NCBI GenBank assembly: GCA_947095585.1
Contig: OX352761.1
Coordinates: 96,119,333-96,183,332 of the forward strand
From: Nephrocerus scutellatus
Taxonomy: Eukaryota; Arthropoda; Insecta; Diptera; Pipunculidae
DNA length: 64,000 nucleotides
Reading direction: 5' to 3'
Positions 56,903 through 64,000 of this stretch are shown in pieces. The first letter of the stretch is position 1. Each line of letters begins with the position of its first letter. The position numbers and the translations under genes were made by a program. The notes under the pieces were generated by a model. It was not told the origin of the DNA and ran no database searches. It was given only the letters and a program-made list of their open reading frames with translations.

Positions 56903-57575
56903 ATAATTCTACTGTGCGTGTGTATGTCACTGAACTCCTCCTAAATGGCTGGATTGATTGGAATGAATTTTTTTGTATGCATTTGGGTAACGCCCTGAAT
57001 GGTTTAGATTCACAAATCAGCCCGGATGATGGCGCTGGTATCGTTTTTTTCCGAAAATTCTTATTTATGGAACGATTTGGCTCAAATTTACACCATATAA
57101 TATTTAAATAAAAAGAAAGTCGTTGACAAAATTTGGACCCGATAGGTGGCGCTGGGGTGTAGTAGTTGTAGTTTTCCCTGTATATGATCTTCATATAGAG
57201 AATATTCGAACAAGTGTAAATTTTTTGCCTGTATAAGTGTCGATTCTATAGTTTTCTAATAATACTAATACTGTGACGCGATATCGCAAAACAAATAGCT
57301 TTTCACAAGTTGAAAAAAAGGATCACAAACAAATTTATTGAAAGTGGGACAGGACAACGTCTGTCGGGGCAGCTAGTTATTTATAAATATGATATTGAAA
57401 TGGCTCAATTATAGACTTTATATTTGTTGATTTTTAAATCAAAAGTTATATTTATTGATCGGATATTCCGGTGTTGTGCATCATTGCACCATTAAAATAA
57501 TAAAAAATAATACAAAAAAAACAAAAAATTATAAAGTGTATAATTGAGCCATTTGAATATCATCTTAATATTTAT

Positions 57576-58016
57576 AAAAAACGGCCCATAAAAATTTAAA
57601 ATTTATCGAGTAAATTCTCTAATAACCAAAAGTTATTCCTGAATTCTGAATTCCACTATAAATGCTGAAATATAAAAACACATACGAAGCATTACAACCC
57701 AATAACAAAACAACCACAATCGTAAAGCAAGCAGCGCTGCCCACAGCGCACAGCACACAACGCACACAGAAAACAGTAGTTATAGTATGAAATGATCTGA
57801 AGCCGGGGAAAAAAATTTGTATGGGAGCCCTCCGACCCCGCGGCCCGATCACTCTCAAATTTAAAAAGAAAGTATTGTCACTGGAAATATACATGTGTGC
57901 AAAATTTCAATGAAATCGGACTTTGGGAAGTGGGTTAAAAATTGATCACAAAATCTGATCAGCCAGCCAGTCCGCCAGCCACGGGCACGCAAAGTTAATA
58001 CATATACAGAATTTAA
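57576..58016 (+). mobile_element. HINE-like element (copy 13)
   Basis: Starts AAAAAACGGCCCATAAAAAT and has GTAAATTCTCTAATAACC, part of the unique block (CAGCGCTGCCCACAGCGC, about 57729-57746), one internal unit, a CCAGCCAGTCCGCCAGCC simple repeat at about 57963-57980, and a slightly altered end (AAAGTTAATACATATACAGA). Confidence 0.75.
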
Positions 58017-58511
58017 AGAAAATAAACTGTTGCCTGCTTTTCGAGGATGGAGTAGGGTGGGACAAAAAGTGACGCATACTTAATGCCTGCCTACAGACGA
58101 CCTGCATTCTAAGAGATCAGTATTTCTAATAGTTCCGAGACAAATTACAGTATTTTACGTGTGAGTTGTAATATACTTCAAACTGTTCGATAAACATTTG
58201 CAGTAGAATTCCCAAAAAAAATGTGAATCTGACAATAGGCTACACTTTAGCAACTTTTAACTTGTATTTAAAATTTTATATTATACAACCAAAATTAAAG
58301 GATTTATATTTATTTCCTTTGTTAAAAGTCTTTTTTAACTGAAGTAATGAAAGGTAATACTCCAATAGTAATACTCCCGCAAGTATGTCCGATTCTTCAT
58401 CGCTCGTATAAGCCAACTCGCCAATTTTCAGCTAATTTTATTTCACTTCCATAAATATTCTTGTATTGAGTTTCCGTTATCAACCTTCTTTACATAACTG
58501 ATCATCATCTG
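58017..58511. other. No gene recognised
   Basis: AT-rich sequence between two HINE-like copies; no ORF. Confidence 0.6.
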
Positions 58512-59030
58512 CTGTTGTCCATCGAATATACATATTTATATAGAATTTGAAGAAAATCGGATAAATTTTTTAAAAAAATTTGTATGGGGCCTCACGAACC
58601 CGGGTCTCCAAAATTTTTACAAAAAGTGTTTTCCATCGAAGATACAAATGTGTATAAAATTTAAAGAAAATCGGGTTAATTTTTTTAAATAATTTGTATG
58701 GGGCCTCACGACCCCGGGGCACGGGGTCTCCAAAATGTTTACAAAAGTGTTGTCCATCGCAGTTACACATATATATAAAATTTGAAGAAAATCGGGTACA
58801 TTTTGTAAAATATATGTATAGGAGCCTCCCGATCACGAGGCCCGAGGCCCCAAATTTTAATGGAAAGTGTTGTCATCAGACATATGCATGTGTGCAAAAT
58901 TTCAATGAAATCGGACTTTGGGAAGTGGGTTAAAAATTGATCGCAAGATTCCACGAAAAACAAACAAACAAACAAACATACAAACAGACAAACAAACACA
59001 CCAGCACGTGATGTTAATATAGAGAATTAA
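58512..59030 (+). mobile_element. HINE-like element (copy 14, 5'-truncated)
   Basis: Four internal units (GGGGCCTCACGA- and GGAGCCTCCCGA-type), a CAAACAAACAAA simple repeat at 58968-58998, and the end GTTAATATAGAGAATT at 59013-59028. The 5' start is missing. Confidence 0.75.
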
Positions 59031-59213
59031 AAAAAACCATACAAATATATAATTTATCGAGTAAATTCTCTAATCGGGAATAGACAATGTGCAAAGTTTG
59101 AATAAAATCGGGTTACTTCCTAAAAAAAATTATATGGGAGCGCCTCAAGGCCCTTTGATCCGAACATGTGTACGAAATTTGGGTAAATCTTTAAAACAAA
59201 TTTATTGGGATCC
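59030..59213 (+). mobile_element. HINE-like element (copy 15, 5' part)
   Basis: Begins immediately at the end of copy 14 with AAAAAAACCATACAAATAT and GTAAATTCTCTAATCGGGAA, followed by one diverged unit. Head-to-tail contact of two copies may reflect insertion of one at the end of the other. Confidence 0.65.
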
Positions 59214-60599
59214 GTATTTCCGCTATTTCGCTAAGATATAATAATTTTCATAAAAGTCAGATTGCAAATGTGTCTATGTCTAATGATAAAATTATACATT
59301 TACCCTCATCCATCTGAGCACAGGGAGGGTGGAGGTGTACAATAGCCTATAACCTTCCTCTACTTGCCAATAATATACTTTGAAAATTTCATAAAAATTG
59401 GTTGGTAAACGTGAGTTTCCATAAAATACAACGACACACAATTTATTTTTTTGTATAGAAGCTAGAGGATATAAATAAAGCCAATGGGTTTAAGTAATAT
59501 GCGTCCCAACAAATAAGTTTTAGACATTAGATCGATTCTTTAATGTGTATTGTGTGCCTTTTTAAATATATATGACTTCAGAAGAATTCATTAATTTTAT
59601 TTTGGTAATGAACTGATTTGTGACGCTGAATTGGCATTACTGGTGTCAAGATTTTAAAAGTATCTTATGTGAACTAAAATCAAATTCAGAAATTCTGAGA
59701 TTTGTACATAAATGAACGCCATTTTATTTTTCATTTTTTCATACACTTTTGGAAAAATTTAAGTTTTTCTTCACCAATGCTAAAAACAAATAATCGATCC
59801 CCATTGTAATTATTTTTTTTTAAATTCTGGATAGTGTTAAATAAATCCAATTATTACACAGAACAGAACTATTATTTATACTTCAACTACTATTAAAAAT
59901 TAGGTAGTTGTTTTTCTTGTTAGAATAAAATTCCTATTTAAAAATTTAATTTTTTTTTCTAAATAAATAAAAAGTATGCACATCTTAAAATAAGAACCAC
60001 AGAAATAAATCTTAGGTTAATCGCATAAATAAAATAATTCACACAGCTTCAACACATTCTGCAAACCAAATCATTTAGAGAACGTTTAAATCTAATTAAT
60101 TCACAAGCATTAATTTTCCAATTTCGTTTCAATCAAAAAAGAAGATAAACAGACAGAAGAAACCCTTATTCCGCCCCATACGCTAAAACCCAAGAAACAC
60201 CATTAGCGAAAGCCATAAAATTTTAGATTTAAATGAATCTACCAGGGAAAAAGTTAACGATCCGTGTCGCATTAATAATTCAACGCAGAATTTATTAATT
60301 TAATGTCAAAACATTTGACAAGAACTTAATACACTCGACGTTGCCGACGTCTTCGTCGTCGCCGCTGTTTGTAAATTTTCAAGGATTCAACGCAAATACA
60401 CTCGAAAAAGGAACAATTGATTGTACATCATTGAGATGTGTATTAATTTTATAACGTTAATTTAATTCTGTATTAATTTAATGTATTTTTATGAATTGCT
60501 AAATATATATGCCTATTTATTATACTATTTATTCAACTATTTAACGTGGGATGAAACAAAAACAATCAACAATCAACAATCAACAATCAATCTGGTAAA
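59214..60599. other. No gene recognised
   Basis: About 1.4 kb, very AT-rich to 60300, then a stretch with ACGTCTTCGTCGTCGCCG (about 60342-60364). A CAATCAA simple repeat occurs at 60565-60591. Confidence 0.55.
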
Positions 60600-61180
60600 A
60601 TGTTGTTCTAGCACTGGACGCTAAAGGTCTGGTGTGGTATTTTCGGATACAACACCAAAGTCTCCATACCAATGGGTATTAGTCCCACGGCGGTGGCGGA
60701 ACTCCGCTTTTTTAGGACCGGAGCCTTATTGTGGTGTCAACTGGGCTGCGATGATTAATAACTGGAAAAGTAAACTTTCTAGCCCTTTGGGATAATATCA
60801 CAGGGCTTAGACAATGTAGACAATGATCTAGAAAAGGATAGCATTAGAAAATGGTGACCTTTCGCACAGGTCACTGTGGCTTGCGATTTCACCTTACAAA
60901 TATTAATCTTTGCTCAGACACGGAATGTAGGTTCTGCTTGGAGGATGATGAATCATCCATGCATATTCTCTGTGATTGTCGAGCATTGATCTGGTTAAGA
61001 AGACGTATTTTCCATAAAGCAATATGTTCGTCGGCAGATTTGTGAATCTCTGCCACTAAGGACATACTATGCTTCATTAGAGAGAGAGGTAGTAATTGTC
61101 TTAGATTTGCTACACCCTATGATACAATAGATGTTTTTAGGTCGCAGTATCAGCCACTTGCACTATGGTTGTCTTCAATA
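60600..61180 (+). pseudogene. LINE fragment with RNase H-side C-terminus and CCHC finger
   Basis: The frame at 60851-61045 has VTFRTGHCGLRFHL and CRFCLEDDESSMHILC, a Cys-Cys-His-Cys finger typical for the C-terminus of I/R1/LOA-type LINEs downstream of RNase H. The upstream pieces (ALWDNITGLRQCRQ, about 60785) agree with this position, and a degenerate RNase H end may lie at 60610-60700. It could belong to the same group as LINE-F at 2345-3505, but the two do not overlap and this cannot be shown. Confidence 0.65.
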
Positions 61181-61184
61181 TAAA

Positions 61185-61920
61185 AAAAAGAACAAGCGGG
61201 TTTTAGAAAGAATTAACCAACAAATTTTTTCACTCATTAACATTGCTGAAATCTACAAAAGCCAACATAAGAAGTTGTGTACATTCTTTGTCGATTTCCG
61301 TGCAGCCTTTGAATCAGTACCGCGCGAGGCGCTACATATTATATTACGTCTTCTATTATAGGGAGCCCAGGTGTGGGGCTTCCACCCTTTTAAGGAACTA
61401 GAATGGTTTCTTCTATACTTCTTAAAACGAATTTTTCACCTACCTAGCAACACTCCTAATTATATGTTGCAATTGGAGGCTGGGGTACCTCCTCTTTTTC
61501 TGGATGATCTGCGTCTGCACTTTGATTATATAGTTAAAGTTACTGAGAGGAACAAGGTAGGCTAGCTACCTAAGCTGGTGCTCAACCATATAATTTCAAG
61601 AAGAAGTCATCTGTATCAAAATTGGGAGAGTTTATCGTGTATAGAAAATGTTTCGCGAAGGAAAGTTTTTAATATAGAAACGCCATTATAAATAGTTTTC
61701 GTTATATTATTGTTAAATTTCTTATGCGAATATTTAAAATTTAAAAATGAACTATGTTGGTAAACTCATATTTTATGTAGAAATCCCAAATGTCAATCTG
61801 GTAGACGGTCTATAATGACCAAACCTAAATAGGCTCGAAAACTATGTTTAATTATTGTCCTATTCTTTTCCTATCTTTTTATGAAATAAAAGTCTTATCT
61901 AACTAAACTAACTAACTAAA
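61185..61920 (+). pseudogene. LINE-E, truncated reverse transcriptase and 3' end
   Basis: The first frame (61131-61361) reads NIAEIYKSQHKKLCTFFVDF and RAAFESVPREAL, a motif A equivalent with FVDF. A deletion then leads to the C-terminal frame 61371-61565 with AQVWGFHPFKELEWFLLYFL and a RLHFDYIVKV segment. Motifs B and C are missing. The 3' region runs to ATAAAAGTCTTATCTAACTA and an AACTAACTAACTAAA tail. It is unlike LINE-A to LINE-D in its C-terminal words, so it is kept as a separate group. Confidence 0.65.
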
Positions 61921-61959
61921 AGAACAATCGTGAAATCTTTATCCTTCCTTATACAGAAA

Positions 61960-62995
61960 TGTCACGCGTAACATCTGAATACACCCCTCGAATTTAATGT
62001 GCAAAGAAGAAGTCCTTCAAGTTTTCTACGTGCAGGATATTTTCAAGTGTAGTGGAAGGGGGAGAAACGTGTGGAATCATCACCTTATAAGGATGCCCGA
62101 CCAACGTTTGATTAAAGCCTTAATACTATGAAACTTAATTCTAGCACTAAAACCTAGCAGTAGTTTTCAAGGACAGCCATGAAAAATGGTATAAAATGGC
62201 GAGCACGCAGGCGCTCGCTCTCTTAGTTCTGGTAGTCTTCGACAGGATCACCTCGATTAGCGATAACATTTTTCTTTTTGCCAACGTTGCCTGTGCTTTT
62301 CTCAGCCGACGTCACCGCATCCATCGTCGTAACACGTAACTTCGCCGGGCGATTTCCTAGTTACGCTGGTACATCTCAGCTTATTGCTGCCAACGTTATC
62401 TGTGTTTTTATCTGACTATCCATCATCGTACGACGTAACTTCGCCGAGCGATTTCCCCTCGGGTAGCTACGCTGGTACATTTCGGCTTACCACTGCCGAC
62501 TTGTCTCCCTCCCCTCGTTGTCATTGCTGAACACGTGGTTCCTCTAACGCATCGCTCAGGATTTACGATCGTCTCAGGCTCACGCATCACCCAGGTTGCA
62601 CGTTCATCTCAGGCAAGCGCTCACGCATCGCTCTGGACTCTTGCTTGTCTCAGGCTCACACGCACACATCGCTCAGGATTTCCGATCGTCAGGTTCACGC
62701 CCACGCATCGCTCAGGATTGACAATCGTCTCAGGCTCACGCATCGCTCAGGAAGCACGAATGTCTCAAGCTCACGCATCGCTCAGGAATCACGATCGTCT
62801 CAGGCTCACAATCACGAATCGCTCAGGATCATCATCACACAGGATTACATCTTTGAAAAGAGTACAATTTAAGAAATAAAGACTGAATATAACTAAAAGT
62901 CGCACAAAAGTATAAATTTATTTAAACGACCCCCTCCTTTTTTCTCTGAACTCTGGTCACGCTGAGATTACCCCGGCTGGGAAAACTCCGTTACA
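61960..62995 (+). mobile_element. LTR-like block (possible solo LTR)
   Basis: The proposed ends are TGTCACG at 61960-61966 and CGTTACA at 62989-62995, inverted apart from one base. Inside are a TATAAAA at 62190-62196, an internal duplication of about 108 bp (about 62279-62390 and 62389-62495; ACTTCGCCGGGCGATTTCC and ACTTCGCCGAGCGATTTCC), a minisatellite at 62548-62845, and AATAAA at 62875-62880. No primer binding site or coding sequence follows, as LINE-D starts at once. No target-site duplication was seen. It could also be another kind of transcription unit. Confidence 0.4.
62548..62845 (+). repeat. Minisatellite, about 35-43 bp units
   Basis: Eight units of ACGCATCGCTCAGGATTYAC with GATCGTCTCAGGCTC. 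Small length changes between units keep more than one frame open, which makes false ORFs. Confidence 0.9.
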
Positions 62996-64000
62996 GCACT
63001 TATTTACGAACGATTGTAATCTTTTTGTGATAGCAGCGGTCACCTTCCAAGTGCTGCACCCATACAACAGCACAGATTCAACATTTGAACGGAACAGTCG
63101 TAGCTCGGTGTTTAAGCTTATCGCATTGCTTCGCCATATCATGAACATTATTCCAAACACTGATTTTACTTTGCCGAATGAGTTGATAATGTCCTGTTCG
63201 GTTCCACCTTCGGTCGAGACAATACTCCCAAGATATTGGAAACTCTCTACTCTCTCTACCGGCTGTCCAGCAATGTTAACTTGAGTTACTGAGTTAGTGC
63301 CGAGGTTTATGATTTTGGTTTTGGCAGTATTAATCTGCAAACCCGAAACATTTGCCTCCCTTTCCACATTAGTTGTCATTTGCAGCTCTATTATCCTGTG
63401 TGAGAGTAAACAAACGTCGAAGCGTAATCCAGTTGTTTGAGTTGAGATGTAAGAGTCCAACGAATTCCTCCGTTTCCAGTAGATAAAGCTGCGCGAAGCA
63501 CATCGCTAATCACAAACAAAGAAAGTATCGGCGATAGAATGCAACCTTGTCGTACCCCACTTAATAATATAATAATACCGGCGCGACAGACCATGCGGTC
63601 CAAAGCCTGACTTCTCGCAACCATTTGTGTGTGAGCATGCATATTTTTGCACACAAATGGAGGGACCTACAATTTAATGCCGGATCCGAACGGCGAATTG
63701 AGAAGCTTTCAGTGACAAGTTATTGCTCTCGGACGTTTGTCAAACTTTCGCGAGAGGTGGGACACCGTTTCCTCTATTCAGCACATGACATTTAGAGCCA
63801 TCATGGGTTGCTTTAATAATAGCTATTAGTTTATCGAGTATACCTCTCCTGCGCGAGGTGAGCCAGATAAACTGTCTGATGACACTGTCAAAAGTGCAGT
63901 GGTGACCGGAACTCAACGCCCTGTTCAATAATGATCCTGCTTGTTCGGCATCGAGTGTGTCTTACAGATGTTCCTTAATTCGCTCAAGTACTACTTTGGC
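62996..64000 (-). pseudogene. LINE-D reverse transcriptase, interrupted by a SINE
   Basis: On the minus strand the pieces are, in order: SVIRQFIWLTSRRRGILDKL (about 63830-63890) and DGSKCHVLN, then the SINE, then GVRQGCILSPILSLFVI (motif B, about 63515-63570) and RWTLTSQLKQLDYASTF. In the last piece the catalytic YADD is replaced by YAST (about 63418-63430). The frame 62957-63460 continues with LQINTAKTKIINL, FQYLGSIVSTEGGTEQDI, MIWRSNAISL, LLYGCSTWKVT and LQSFVNKC. It is related to LINE-A in the second half. The C-terminus after FVNKC is missing, where the LTR-like block begins. The window ends inside the element. Confidence 0.75.
63562..63767 (-). mobile_element. tRNA-derived SINE (copy 3, head missing)
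   Basis: Inverted. Read on the minus strand from GGTGTCCCACCTCTCGCGAA to GTCTGTCGCGCC and a TATTATTATATTATT tail (plus strand 63562-63577). It lacks the tRNA-like head. It sits inside LINE-D between the DGSKCHVLN and GVRQGC segments, so it inserted later than LINE-D. Confidence 0.75.

Larger units (their letters stand above)
55925..57376 (+). mobile_element. Helitron 2, non-autonomous, interrupted by a mariner-like element
   Basis: The 3' terminus is GACA-ACGTC-TGTC (57353-57365), GGGGCAG and CTAG at 57373-57376 followed by T, matching the hairpin-CTRR-T rule. The 5' region to the right of the mariner-like element reads GTGTGTATGTCACTGAACTC and CTCCTAAATGGCTGGATTGA (about 56919-56957), a beginning typical of insect Helitrons. 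The very first bases would lie left of the insertion, in the TATATCTTTATATATA stretch (about 55934-55950). It has no helicase. About 500 bp remain once the insertion is removed. Confidence 0.6.

Noticed and set aside
56790..57194. N-terminal extension of the 56-kb transposase to 376 codons
   Set aside because: The extra codons cross the right terminal repeat and the surrounding Helitron; the family start is the methionine of MECYTSEQ at 56789.
945..59210. CRISPR-like arrays formed by the 125-bp units
   Set aside because: Units are contiguous tandem repeats without unique spacers, lie inside a eukaryotic mobile element and vary in number between copies.
62535..62879. 114- and 75-codon ORFs rich in Ser, Arg and His
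   Set aside because: Both are translations of the 35-43 bp minisatellite in different frames.

Overview
The window looks like about 64 kb of AT-rich, gene-poor insect DNA, most likely from a fly. The evidence is the mix of element families: mariner-type transposons, Helitrons, Ty3/gypsy elements, several LINE types and a tRNA-derived SINE. A tephritid-like fly would fit, but that is inference and no host gene was found to anchor it. No host protein gene, tRNA gene or rRNA gene could be supported. The few host-like signals (a 58-codon ORF at 17.4 kb and a possible small exon at 39.7 kb) are weak.

What can be read is a graveyard of nested, truncated transposable elements on both strands. For convenience they are named here by family. 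(1) HINE-like elements: about 17 copies, together some 7-8 kb, of a non-coding element with short inverted motifs near its ends (TAAATTCTCTA and TAGAGAATTTA). Between them lie tandem units of about 125 bp, then a simple repeat, then the 3' motif. This layout resembles DINE-1/Helentron-associated elements. (2) LINE-A, LINE-B, LINE-C, LINE-D, LINE-E and LINE-F: six distinguishable non-LTR retrotransposon groups. LINE-B and LINE-C are the most frequent. Only one LINE-A copy (34.0-35.5 kb) keeps an open reverse transcriptase with its catalytic motifs. (3) Ty3/gypsy remains: a pol fragment at 0.3-2.3 kb, an LTR plus gag at 6.1-8.6 kb, and an LTR fragment at 20.4 kb. (4) DNA transposons: two decayed DD34D mariners (18.2 and 29.8 kb), a DD41D mariner-like element (56 kb), two Helitron remnants with recognisable 3' ends (49.16 and 57.38 kb), and a perfect fold-back element (24.07-24.53 kb). 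(5) A tRNA-derived SINE in three copies. (6) Several tandem repeats, including a 117-bp satellite present at two places in opposite orientation.

Layout. 0-9 kb: LINE-A end, gypsy pol split by a HINE-like element, LINE-F, LINE-C pieces, gypsy LTR and gag. 9-24 kb: HINE-like copies, minisatellites, mariner 1, LINE-B1. 24-33 kb: fold-back element, inverted 10-bp repeats, LINE-B pieces, mariner 2, SINE, satellite. 33.5-37.4 kb: LINE-B interrupted by LINE-A with a target-site duplication. 37.6-43 kb: HINE-like copies and a long unassigned stretch. 43-54.7 kb: LINE-B and LINE-C pieces, Helitron 1, SINE, and another LINE-B interrupted by other elements. 55-60 kb: Helitron 2 with a DD41D mariner inside it, then three HINE-like copies. 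60.6-64 kb: LINE-F-like, LINE-E, an LTR-like block with minisatellite, and LINE-D interrupted by a SINE.

The insertions give a relative order of events: LINE-B and gypsy pol are older targets, while LINE-A, HINE-like elements, LINE-C and the SINE came later. The density, truncation and two-strand mixture fit pericentric heterochromatin or a piRNA-cluster-like locus, which the sequence alone cannot prove.
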